Shown one piece after another: positions 38,301 through 46,396 of a stretch of 64,000 nucleotides of DNA (within the stretch, counting starts at the first letter, position 1; every line of letters starts with the position of its first letter). Origin of the DNA: Streptomyces sp. P9-A4. GTDB lineage: Bacteria; Actinomycetota; Actinomycetes; Streptomycetales; Streptomycetaceae. The notes beneath the pieces are model-generated. The model searched no databases. It worked only from the letters and a program-made list of their open reading frames with translations, and was not told the DNA's origin. The stretch spans positions 4,846,501 to 4,910,500 of the forward strand of contig NZ_JAZIFY010000001.1 in the NCBI RefSeq assembly GCF_036634195.1, written 5' to 3'. The position numbers and the translations under genes are program-made.

Positions 38301-39088
38301 CGTCGGTCGTCCGAGGGCCCGTGTTCGCGTCCGAAGCGCTGGTGGACCGTGCTGCTGTTGTCGCCTGCGGTGAACTGGACGCCGGTGTTGTCGCCCTCGA
38401 AGTGGGGGGCGTTGTACTGGGGCCCCGAACCGGTGTTCACCGGCCCCTGCGGCTCGTTGACGAACGTGCCGAGGTCGCCGTTGAGGTTTCCGATGCCGCC
38501 GCGCACGCGTTGCTCGACGTCGCGCGTCCGCATCCTGGTGTGCCCCGCGTCCTTGGCCGACCCCTTGCGGGACTTCGGATCCGGGCTGTCCGGCGCCACG
38601 TGGGCGCCGCGGTCCACCTTGCCCAGCTCGGGCAGCTGCCGGGCCAGGGCGTCGCCGAGCACCGCCAGGTCCGCGTCGCTGTTGCGGTGGTCGAAGCGCT
38701 TGTACTGGCAGTCCGCCAGCTCACGCAGGTCTTCCGGGAGGAGGACGTGGTCGATCCGCGTGGCCTTTCCGACGAGCACGGGGATGACCAGGATTCCGCG
38801 GTCGAGCGCGGTCCGGATCTCGCGGCGGGTCCAGTCCTGCTCGGCTTCGAGGGCGGGGCGACCGTCGGGCCCCAGCACCTTCGCCCAGCGCGGGCCGATC
38901 ACCGCGATGAGCGCGTCGCACTTCTCCACCGCCCCGTCCAGTGCGGCCGGGTAGCGGCGTCCGAGCTCGATCGAATTGCTGGCGAAGAAGATGTGCTCGC
39001 GGCCGAACCGCCGGAGGAGCTCGCGGGCGATCAGGGTCGCGGCAGATTCCTCGTCGCCTGTGCGGTAGTTGATGAAGACATCGGACAT
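38297..39088 (-). CDS. TIR-domain protein, first gene of the TIR operon
   Basis: A 263-aa protein. Residues 1-150 form a TIR domain: box 1 DVFINYRTGDEESAA, the SIELGRRYPAALDGAV helix region, ALIAVIGPRWAKV and DWTRREIRTALDRGILVIPV. Bacterial TIR domains are often NAD-consuming effectors in antiphage defence. Here the stretch where many TIR NADases carry a catalytic Glu reads YPAAL, without Glu. After a basic linker (160-200), the tail is Gly/Asn/Gln-rich and includes NEPQGPVNTGSGPQYN and GDNTGVQFTAGDNSSTVHQ. AAGGGA precedes ATG 39086-39088. It heads a three-gene operon. Confidence 0.85.
   Translation of the reverse strand: MSDVFINYRTGDEESAATLIARELLRRFGREHIFFASNSIELGRRYPAALDGAVEKCDALIAVIGPRWAKVLGPDGRPALEAEQDWTRREIRTALDRGILVIPVLVGKATRIDHVLLPEDLRELADCQYKRFDHRNSDADLAVLGDALARQLPELGKVDRGAHVAPDSPDPKSRKGSAKDAGHTRMRTRDVEQRVRGGIGNLNGDLGTFVNEPQGPVNTGSGPQYNAPHFEGDNTGVQFTAGDNSSTVHQRFGREHGPSDDRR
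38414..38461. repeat. 48-nt homologous segment, copy in the TIR gene
   Basis: Encodes TIR protein residues 210-225 (VNEPQGPVNTGSGPQY); partner of the copy at 38229-38276. Twelve of 16 encoded residues are identical. Confidence 0.85.
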
Positions 39089-39331
39089 GGCTGATTCCCT
39101 TTGTGAGAGGAACGGGGGACGGAGAGGGGGGCGTGACCTCGTGGCGGCATGGCGCAGCCATCGGAGGCGTACGGAGGAAGGTGCGCCGCCTGGCGGTTCA
39201 CCGGTCGCGGGCAGCCCGAAGGAAGCGAGGGGTGCTCGGCGTGAGGTGTCGGGCGGGGATCAGGAGATCCGCAGGTCCGGACGGGCCGGGACCGGGACCA
39301 GGGATCCGGCGAGCCGGGCGGCTCGAGCCGG

Positions 39332-39378
39332 TGTCGGTCGTGGAGCGGCTGTCAGTTGTGGAACGGCTGTCAGTCGTG
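39332..39378. repeat. 18-bp direct repeat, 2.6 copies
   Basis: TGTCGGTCGTGGAGCGGC (39332-39349), TGTCAGTTGTGGAACGGC (39350-39367) and the partial TGTCAGTCGTG (39368-39378). The last copy runs across the stop codon of the XRE regulator gene. The rest of the 39089-39331 gap must hold the TIR operon promoter, but no clear boxes were seen. Confidence 0.85.
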
Positions 39379-40623
39379 CGCGGGAGCGAGTACGCGTGCC
39401 AGCGCGGGCTGCAGTTCGCGTACGGCGCGGCTGCTCCGGAACCGGGCGAGTTCCCGTGAGAGACGCCGGACGTCGCTGTTCACCGTCGCCGACGGAACGG
39501 CCGGCATGACGCCGAGCAGTTCCGCGGCGATCGTGCACGCGTGCTCGACCTCTCCGGAAGCGGCATGGGCCAGGGACCTGCGGAAGCCGTACCGGGCGCG
39601 GGTGCGCAGCGCGTGCGGCGGGATGCGGCGGTACTCCCGGTCGAGTACCTCGGCGGCGGCCTTGGGGCGGCCGAGATCGTGCAGGCACCATCCGGTCGAC
39701 ATCGCTGCCGGATCGCTCACATGGGACGTGCCGATCACGGGCTCGGTGCCGTTGCGGGCGTCGTCGCCGGCGAGGAGTTCCCGCGCCCTGTCGAGGCTGC
39801 GGAGGCAGTCGACTTCGTTGCCGACGAGCGCGTGCCCCTGGGCCTCCCGTTGGGCCGCGAGTCCCCGGATGCGCGGCGGGAGTTCGCTGCTCTGGGCCCG
39901 GCGGGCCAGGGCGACCGTGCCGGCGGCGTCCCCGTCGTACATCGTGACCAGGGCGCGTCGCACCAGTGCGTAGGAACCGAGGTACGGGTCACCGCCGGCG
40001 CGCGCCAGTTCGGCGGCCTCGCCCGTCCAGCCGAGTGCCGCGTCACTGTCCCCGGCCTCCTGGGCCATCCAGCCGGTGAACTCCGCGAACCGGGAGGCGA
40101 GCAGGAGCGCGGGGGGCCGGGAGGTGGACCGGGCCTCGGCGGCCAGCCCGGCAACCATGCGGGTCTGTGTCTCCAGCAGGGGCAGCAGGACCTTGGGCGC
40201 GGTGGACTGGCCGAGCTTCCGCAGCTGGTCGAACTGCATGCGGAAGGAGAACAGGAGGGGGTCGTCGGTGGAGGACACCGCCTGGCCGCCGAGTTTCAGG
40301 CCGAGGTCGATCAGCGCTCCCGTACCTGCCGAGAGGACCGCCCGGCGCGCGACGAGCCAGCGGCTCGGACCGGTGGGGGATTCCGCGGTGCCTGAGTCCG
40401 AGTCCGACTCGGGACGGGTGACCAGGCGCTGTAGGTCGCCGTCCGCGCCGAGGAAGGCGTCGCACCGGCGGGCCAGTTCGGGCGACGCGGAACGCTCCCC
40501 GCGCTCGACCTTGCTGAGGTGCCCCTTGTCGTAGTTGAGCGCCACGGAGAACTCGGTCAGAGTCAGCCCCGCCTCCACTCGTAAACGGCGAAGTTCCGGG
40601 CCGAAACGTAATGTCGTGCTCAT
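39370..40623 (-). CDS. XRE-family regulator with TPR-like C-terminus
   Basis: A 417-aa protein. The N-terminal helix-turn-helix (FGPELRRLRVEAGLTLTEFS, LSKVERGERSASPELARRCD; residues about 6-62) is followed by a linker and an alpha-helical tetratricopeptide-like region from about 130 to 410. This layout is common in Streptomyces regulators that bind peptide or protein ligands. ATG 40621-40623 has GGGGAGG 6 nt upstream; the longer TTG-initiated frame is unlikely. It lies upstream of, and in the same direction as, the TIR operon, 281 bp away, and may control it. Confidence 0.85.
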   Translation of the reverse strand: MSTTLRFGPELRRLRVEAGLTLTEFSVALNYDKGHLSKVERGERSASPELARRCDAFLGADGDLQRLVTRPESDSDSGTAESPTGPSRWLVARRAVLSAGTGALIDLGLKLGGQAVSSTDDPLLFSFRMQFDQLRKLGQSTAPKVLLPLLETQTRMVAGLAAEARSTSRPPALLLASRFAEFTGWMAQEAGDSDAALGWTGEAAELARAGGDPYLGSYALVRRALVTMYDGDAAGTVALARRAQSSELPPRIRGLAAQREAQGHALVGNEVDCLRSLDRARELLAGDDARNGTEPVIGTSHVSDPAAMSTGWCLHDLGRPKAAAEVLDREYRRIPPHALRTRARYGFRRSLAHAASGEVEHACTIAAELLGVMPAVPSATVNSDVRRLSRELARFRSSRAVRELQPALARVLAPAHD

Positions 40624-40950
40624 GATCAACCTCCCCTTGAACAGTGACCGCGAGAGCCGTCCGCCCTCACGGGAGCCGTCATCCGGCGATCACAGGTCGA
40701 CACCAACCCGACCGAGAACACCCACTGTGACGACGTGGTTTCGCTTCGCATCCAAGAGCGAGTCTGGCACGGCGCACGGGTGGAGAATCGGGGTTCGACG
40801 GTGTTGCCCGTTGCCTCTTTGGTCCTCCGTTGTTCCCCGTCCGTTTCTCCGAGTGACCAGGGGCGACCACGATCGGGACAAAGTGATCGCGAATGACAGG
40901 ATCGTGACTTCGTCGTCGACGAGATGACGGGCGAAGCGCTCGGCGTGTGG
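40624..40950. other. Intergenic region upstream of XRE regulator
   Basis: About 330 bp, less GC-rich than the surroundings and without a credible gene. It holds an inverted repeat CACGATC (40868-40874) and GATCGTG (40900-40906) and a direct repeat of GATCG-NGA (40889 and 40900). These could be operators for the XRE protein. The gene's own promoter must be here. Confidence 0.4.
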
Positions 40951-41274
40951 CTACCCCGGCTCACCGTAGGCGGGAGGGTAGGTCCGCAGGTCGGTACGGT
41001 CGATCCACGTGGGGGCGACGAAGATGTCGTCGCCGGCGGGGGCTGCGGAGGCTTCCAGCAGGGACCGGGTGCGGGACTCCTCGGCCAGGTGCTCCCAGGG
41101 CGCGGTCCAGTCGGGTTCCCGGTCCAGGCCGGTGCCGGAGATTCCGTATGTGCGGCTGGCGTCCACTCGCCAGAACCGACCGCGCCGTCGATCCCAGGCT
41201 CGCCAGGGCCATCGCCGCCCGTCACTCCTTCCCGGTCGGTGCCCGGGGTCAGTGGTGGGAGTATGCGGGGACAT
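40951..41274 (-). CDS. Small hypothetical protein
   Basis: A 107-aa reading frame on the minus strand with strong third-position G/C in its last 70 codons, for example TGISGTGLDREPDW-like text: residues read YGISGTGLDREPDWTAPWEH and APTWIDRTDLRTYPPAYGEP. The first 35 residues are less protein-like, so the true start may lie further in. It is rich in Trp, Asp and Arg, has no signal or membrane segment, and is divergent from the SNF2 helicase gene 20 bp away. The family is not recognised. Confidence 0.5.
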   Translation of the reverse strand: MSPHTPTTDPGHRPGRSDGRRWPWRAWDRRRGRFWRVDASRTYGISGTGLDREPDWTAPWEHLAEESRTRSLLEASAAPAGDDIFVAPTWIDRTDLRTYPPAYGEPG

Positions 41275-41294
41275 AGCGAGAGGGTCGGGGCGGA

Positions 41295-43478
41295 ATGGGG
41301 CGCAGGGAGCGGGAGGCCGTTGCCGCGGGAGGGCGGCTGTGCGAGGCGGCGCGGGCGGTGGTCGGTGACCATGGGCGTGCCGTCGAGGCGGTTCGGGCGG
41401 CTCTCCAGCCGATCCATGACGCGGCGGCGGATCAGGCGCTGGACGCCATCCCGGTGGCCCGGCTGAAGGAGGTCACCGAGGGGCGGCTGAGGCTCGGGGA
41501 AGTCGAGAGCAGCGGTCTGCGGTCGGTCCGGCAGGTACTCGACGCCGGTTCCTACCGGTTGCGGCAGATTCCTGGCGTGGGGCAGCGGACCGCCGATCAG
41601 GTCCTCGCGGCAGCACGTCAGATCTCGGACGCCGTCGGGGAGACCATCACCGTCCACATCGACGTGGATCGGCCTGAGCCGCTGACCACCTCACTCGTCA
41701 TGGCTCTGCACGTGCTGGTCGAAGCGGGCCCCGATGCGCGGCGAGCCGTCGATACGGCCGTGGCTCTTACGGAGCGGCTCGGTCCGCTGCTGGCCGAGGC
41801 CGCGCCGGTCGCCGGGCGGCTGCGGATGCTGCTGGTGGGGCAGGCCAAGCGAGCTCAGGCACTGGAGGCCGCCGCACAGGTCCGCGGGCTGACCGAGGAG
41901 GCGGCACAGGGCGGTGTGCCGGAGCTGCTTGCGCAGGCCTCGGTGGATCTGCTCCGCGGTACCTCGACCGAGGTCGCGGCCTGGGTCGACTTCGAGCTTC
42001 GTTCCGCTGAGTACTACAGCCTCCTCGCCGAGATCTCCGGCCGCAGACCCGACACCGCCGCCGCCGAGGGGTTCCTGCCCGACGAGGTCGCCGGGCGGGT
42101 CCGCGACCAGACGCTCGACGACACCCACCGACGGGTGTCGCTGCGCGGCTATCAGGCCTTCGGGGCACGTTTCGCTCTGGCGCAGCGCAAAGTGATTCTC
42201 GGCGACGAGATGGGGCTCGGCAAGACCATCCAGGCCATCGCCGCCCTGGCACATCTCGCCGCCGAGGGGCAGAGCCATTTCATGGTCGTCTGCCCGGCCA
42301 GCGTCCTGATCAACTGGACACGTGAGATCGAGGCACGCAGCAAGCTGCGCGTGGCACCCCTTCACGGCCCCGACCGGCACGAGGCGTTCGACGACTGGAA
42401 GGGGCGGGGCGGCGTGGGGGTGACCACCTTCGACTCCCTGCGTGGTTTCCCGGCTCCCGGAAGCGGCGAGCTCGGGATGCTGGTCGTCGACGAGGCGCAC
42501 TACGTGAAGAATCCGAAGACGCGTCGCTCCCAGGTCGTGACCGAATGGTCCGGGCGCTGTGAACGTGTTCTCTTCATGACCGGCACGCCCATGGAGAACC
42601 GGGTCGCCGAGTTTCGCAGCCTTGTGCAGATCCTCCAGCCCCACGTGGCCGAGGCTGTCGGTGACCGTAACGGAGTAGCCGGTTCGACGGCCTTCCGGAA
42701 GGCCGTCGCGCCGGTCTATCTGCGCCGTAACCAGCAGGACGTCCTGACCGAACTCCCCGGGCTCCAGCACACGGACGAGTGGGAGGAACTGAGCGCGTCG
42801 GACGAAGAGGCCTACCGCGAGGCCGTGAGCGCGGGCAACTTCATGGCGATGCGCAGAGCGGCGTACGCGCGCCCCGAGAAGTCGGCCAAGCTGAACCGGC
42901 TGCGCGAGATCGTCGAGGACGCCGCCGAGAACGGGATGAAGGTGGTGGTCTTCTCCAGCTTCAAGGATGTCCTGGCGGCGGTGAAGGACACACTGGACGG
43001 CGCACGGAGCCCTGGTGGCGGTCAGGTGTTCGGTCCGCTCTCGGGGAGCGTGCCGCCGGCCCGCCGTCAGCAGCTGGTGGACGAGTTCGCCGCCGAGCCG
43101 GGGCATGCGGTGCTGGTGGCGCAGATCGAGTCGGCGGGGGTGGGGCTCAACATGCAGGCGGCGTCGGTCGTGATCATCTGCGAACCTCAGATCAAGCCGA
43201 CCATCGAGCATCAGGCGGTGGCGCGGGCCCACCGCATGGGCCAGGTGCGTTCGGTCCGCGTACACCGACTGCTCACCATGGGCGCGGTGGACGAGCGGAT
43301 GGTGAAGCTGCTGAAGAACAAGACCCGCCTGTTCGACGAGTACGCACGTCATAGCGCGGTCGCCGAGTCGACACCGGACGCGGTCGACGTCTCGGACACG
43401 GCGATCGCCCGCCAGATCGTCGAGGAGGAGCAGGCGCGACTGGGAGCGGTCCGCAGCGAGGCGGCAGGACACCCGTAA
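41295..43478 (+). CDS. SNF2-family helicase with N-terminal helix-hairpin-helix region
   Basis: A 727-aa protein. Residues about 60-110 hold a helix-hairpin-helix-like DNA-binding segment (YRLRQIPGVGQRTADQVLAA). The SNF2 ATPase starts near 285: LRGYQAFGARFALAQRKVIL, Walker A GDEMGLGKTIQ, DEAH box VVDEAHYVKN, motif III LFMTGTPMENR. The helicase C half has VVVFSSFKDVL, AGVGLNMQAASVVI and QAVARAHRMGQVRSVRVHRL. It is an ATP-driven double-stranded DNA translocase; the role could be repair, transcription recycling (RapA-like) or defence. Its place beside the TIR operon is suggestive only. Confidence 0.88.
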   Translation: MGRREREAVAAGGRLCEAARAVVGDHGRAVEAVRAALQPIHDAAADQALDAIPVARLKEVTEGRLRLGEVESSGLRSVRQVLDAGSYRLRQIPGVGQRTADQVLAAARQISDAVGETITVHIDVDRPEPLTTSLVMALHVLVEAGPDARRAVDTAVALTERLGPLLAEAAPVAGRLRMLLVGQAKRAQALEAAAQVRGLTEEAAQGGVPELLAQASVDLLRGTSTEVAAWVDFELRSAEYYSLLAEISGRRPDTAAAEGFLPDEVAGRVRDQTLDDTHRRVSLRGYQAFGARFALAQRKVILGDEMGLGKTIQAIAALAHLAAEGQSHFMVVCPASVLINWTREIEARSKLRVAPLHGPDRHEAFDDWKGRGGVGVTTFDSLRGFPAPGSGELGMLVVDEAHYVKNPKTRRSQVVTEWSGRCERVLFMTGTPMENRVAEFRSLVQILQPHVAEAVGDRNGVAGSTAFRKAVAPVYLRRNQQDVLTELPGLQHTDEWEELSASDEEAYREAVSAGNFMAMRRAAYARPEKSAKLNRLREIVEDAAENGMKVVVFSSFKDVLAAVKDTLDGARSPGGGQVFGPLSGSVPPARRQQLVDEFAAEPGHAVLVAQIESAGVGLNMQAASVVIICEPQIKPTIEHQAVARAHRMGQVRSVRVHRLLTMGAVDERMVKLLKNKTRLFDEYARHSAVAESTPDAVDVSDTAIARQIVEEEQARLGAVRSEAAGHP

Positions 43479-43621
43479 GGACCTGCGGAGGCCGGACACA
43501 CCAGCGGGAAGCGTCCGACCCGTCCGGCGAAAGGCCGTCCGACCCGTGGAGGCGCGGGGCGGGGGGACACGTATCCTCGACTGCTGGGGAAATGGGGGAG
43601 AGGGATACCGGAGGTGTACTG

Positions 43622-46267
43622 GTGGAGTTCCGGCTGCTCGGCTCCGTTGCGCTGGTGACGGAGGACGGGGACGTAGCCTTGGGGCCCGCCAAGCGGTCCA
43701 GCCTCCTCGTGATGCTTCTGCTGCGGCCCAACAGTGCCGTCAACGTCCAGCAGCTGATCGACGCCCTCTGGGAGGAAGAACCGCCCACGCACGCCAAGAC
43801 CGTGCTGCAGGGGCATGTCTCGCGGTTGCGGGCGCTGCTGGCCGAGCACGGTGCGGAGGCGTACGGCGTCGAGCTGGCCACGCAGGGGTCGGCGTACGTG
43901 CTGCGCATGCCCGAGTCACTCGTGGACGTGCACCGGTTCGAGGAACTCGTGGGGCTCGCGGGAGTGCAGCGCCGGCCCGCCGACGCCGTGCGGATGCTGC
44001 GGGAGGCCCTGTCCTACTGGCAGGGGCCCGCGCTGACCGGCACCGTCCACAGCCGCCCCCTCGAAGCCGCCGCCGGTGGCCTCGAAGAGCTGCGGCTCGC
44101 CTCCGTGGAGGCCTTGGCCGAGGCGTACGGCGCACTCGGCGAGCACGCCAGGGCCGCCGCCGTGCTCCGTACCGAAGCCGTCGCGCACCCCCTGCGGGAG
44201 TCCCTCGCCGCCGCGCTGATGCTGGCCCTCGGCCGCTCCGGCCGCCAGTCGGACGCCATCGACTGGTACCACCGCACCCGGCGGCTGCTCGCCGAGGAGC
44301 TGGGCGTCGACCCCGGCGAGACGCTCAGCGACGCGTACGCGACGCTGCTCCGGTCCGCCGAGCCCGTCGCCGCGCCCCGCCCCGCCGTTCCCGCCGAGGC
44401 CCCGAAACCCGAGGGGCTGCCCCGGGCTCCGCGCGGATTCACCGGGCGCGGCACCGAGCTGGCCGCGCTCGACCGGGCCGTACGCGCGGGCGACGGACCC
44501 GTCTGCCTCGTCACCGGGCCCGCCGGTGTCGGCAAGACGGCGTTCGCCGTGCACTGGGCGTACGAGCGGCGCGCCGATTTCCCCGACGGGCGGCTCTTCG
44601 CCGACCTGCGCGGCTTCAGCGACACCCCCGCGCCCGAGACCGCCGCCGTCCTGCGCGAGTTCCTGCTCGCCCTCGGCGTGGTCCCGCAGCGCATCCCCGA
44701 GGCCGTCGAGGCCCGCGGCGCGCTGTTCCGTTCCCTGACCGCGAACCGCCGGCTGCTCGTCGTCCTCGACAACGCGCGCTCCTCCGAGCAGGTCAGGCCC
44801 CTGCTGCCCGGCGGCGACCACTGCACCACCCTGGTCACGAGCCGCGACCGGCTCGGCGGCCTCATCGCCTCCGACGCCGCCCGCCCGGTGCCCCTCGGAC
44901 ACCTCCCCCCGGCCGACTCCGCCGCCCTGCTCACCACCGTCCTCGGCGAGACGCGGGTCGCCGCGGAGCCCGTCGCCGCCGCCCGGCTCGCCGGACTCTG
45001 CGACGGGCTGCCGCTCGCTCTGCGCGTGACGGCCGCCCGGCTCGCCGAACGCCCGCGCTGGACCCTCGACGAGATGGTCGGCGAACTCGCCGACGAGCAG
45101 GGCCGGCTGATGCTCCTCGACGTCGAGGACCGGGGTGTCTCCGCCGCGCTGCACCTCACCGTGCAGCAGCTCCCGGAGTCCGCCGCCCGGCTGTTCCGTG
45201 CCATCGGCCTGCACACCGGCTCGGACCTCGACCGGTTCGAGGCGGGCGCCCTCGCCGGAACCTCCCCCTCGCAGGCCTCCGCCGACCTCGACCGGCTCGC
45301 CGCCGCCCATCTCCTCACCGAGTCGGTGCCCGGCCGCTGGATGCCGCACGACCTGGTCCGCCTCTACGCACGCCATCTTGCCCCACAGGCCGATCCCGAG
45401 GGCCTGCCCCGGCTCCTCGACCACTACCTGTACACGGGACTCGCGGCCGACGCCGCCGCCGAGCCGGGCTCCCAGCCCTGCTACTCGCTGCCCGCCGACG
45501 CCCGCCGCCCCGCCGCGACGCGCGAGTTCGAGGACCGTACGGCGGCCCTCGACTGGTACGTCGCCGAGCGCGCCGCCCTGGAGGGCGCGGTCACCGCGGC
45601 AGCCGCCCTCGGCCTGCACGACCGGGCCTGGCGGCTGGCCCTCGTGCAGTGGCCGCTGATGCTCATGCGCATCGGGGACGGCTGGACGCCGCTCCTGGAG
45701 GCGGGGCTCGCCTCCGCCGAGCGGGTGGGCGATCCCGACGCCCAGTCCCGCGTGCGGGCGCTGCTCGGCTGGATCCTGCACGAGGAGGGCCGGGACGCCG
45801 AGGCGCTCGTCCACCTGGAGAAGGCTCCCGGTCTGGCCGCCCGGGTCGGCGACACGATCAGCGAGGCCATCGGGTACGTCAACTACGCCGCCGTCCTGGA
45901 CGCGACCGGCGAGCACGACCGGGCCGGACTGCTCATGGTGCACGCGGTCTCGCTCGCCGACCGCACCGGGCATCCGTCGACCCAGGTCCTGACCCTCCAG
46001 CACCTGGCGGGGCACTGTCTGAAGGTGGGGGACCACCAGGCGGCGCTCGCCCACACCCTTCGCGCGGGGGAACTCGTCCCGCCGGAATCGGTGGTCGTCC
46101 AGGCCCAGCTGCAGATCGTCCGGGGTGAGGCCCTGGCCGGCATCGGCCGCCTCGACGAGGCCGCCGACCAGCTGGAACGCGCGATCCTGGCCGCCGACGC
46201 GGCCGGATTCCCGGAGGGTTCCGCGCGGGCCGCGGCCCGACTTTCGCGGCTGTCAGCGGATCGTTAG
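43622..46267 (+). CDS. SARP/NB-ARC/TPR transcriptional regulator (AfsR type)
   Basis: An 881-aa regulator. The N-terminal OmpR-like DNA-binding domain (MEFRLLGSVALVTEDGDVAL) and bacterial transcriptional activation domain span about 1-245. The NB-ARC ATPase (about 270-560) has Walker A GPAGVGKTAFA and Walker B RLLVVLDNA. TPR-like helices follow from about 630. AfsR-type SARPs activate secondary metabolism and morphology genes by binding direct repeats. I chose GTG 43622, with GGAGG 7 nt upstream, because it gives the standard MEFRLLG start; the longer ATG 43592 frame is possible. No TTA codon or biosynthetic cluster was noted nearby. Confidence 0.9.
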   Translation: MEFRLLGSVALVTEDGDVALGPAKRSSLLVMLLLRPNSAVNVQQLIDALWEEEPPTHAKTVLQGHVSRLRALLAEHGAEAYGVELATQGSAYVLRMPESLVDVHRFEELVGLAGVQRRPADAVRMLREALSYWQGPALTGTVHSRPLEAAAGGLEELRLASVEALAEAYGALGEHARAAAVLRTEAVAHPLRESLAAALMLALGRSGRQSDAIDWYHRTRRLLAEELGVDPGETLSDAYATLLRSAEPVAAPRPAVPAEAPKPEGLPRAPRGFTGRGTELAALDRAVRAGDGPVCLVTGPAGVGKTAFAVHWAYERRADFPDGRLFADLRGFSDTPAPETAAVLREFLLALGVVPQRIPEAVEARGALFRSLTANRRLLVVLDNARSSEQVRPLLPGGDHCTTLVTSRDRLGGLIASDAARPVPLGHLPPADSAALLTTVLGETRVAAEPVAAARLAGLCDGLPLALRVTAARLAERPRWTLDEMVGELADEQGRLMLLDVEDRGVSAALHLTVQQLPESAARLFRAIGLHTGSDLDRFEAGALAGTSPSQASADLDRLAAAHLLTESVPGRWMPHDLVRLYARHLAPQADPEGLPRLLDHYLYTGLAADAAAEPGSQPCYSLPADARRPAATREFEDRTAALDWYVAERAALEGAVTAAAALGLHDRAWRLALVQWPLMLMRIGDGWTPLLEAGLASAERVGDPDAQSRVRALLGWILHEEGRDAEALVHLEKAPGLAARVGDTISEAIGYVNYAAVLDATGEHDRAGLLMVHAVSLADRTGHPSTQVLTLQHLAGHCLKVGDHQAALAHTLRAGELVPPESVVVQAQLQIVRGEALAGIGRLDEAADQLERAILAADAAGFPEGSARAAARLSRLSADR

Positions 46268-46316
46268 CGGTACGCAAGCGGGACGGCAGTGCGGGGCCGG
46301 AAGCTGGTTGCATCAC

Positions 46317-46368
46317 CCGGTGGATGTCCGCCGGGTGGTTGCCACCGGGTGGACGCGCCGCCGGGTGG
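46317..46368 (+). promoter_or_regulatory. Direct CCGGGTGG repeats upstream of lipoprotein gene
   Basis: CCCGGTGG at 46317 and CCGGGTGG at 46331, 46345 and 46361 lie in the same orientation with start-to-start spacing 14, 14 and 16 bp. They are between the SARP gene and the lipoprotein gene, 29-80 bp before its start codon. Direct repeats are the usual form of SARP binding sites, so this may be the target of the adjacent regulator. Confidence 0.5.
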
Positions 46369-46396
46369 ACCGACCGCGTTCTACGGGGGAAACACC

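Noticed and set aside
35119..43478. Mobile genomic island or prophage
   Set aside because: No integrase, transposase, tRNA target or flanking direct repeats seen; GC content and codon use look like the rest. The block may still be accessory.
43592..43621. Earlier ATG start of the SARP gene
   Set aside because: GTG 43622 has a near-ideal GGAGG site and yields the standard MEFRLLG N-terminus; the upstream start adds ten non-conserved residues.
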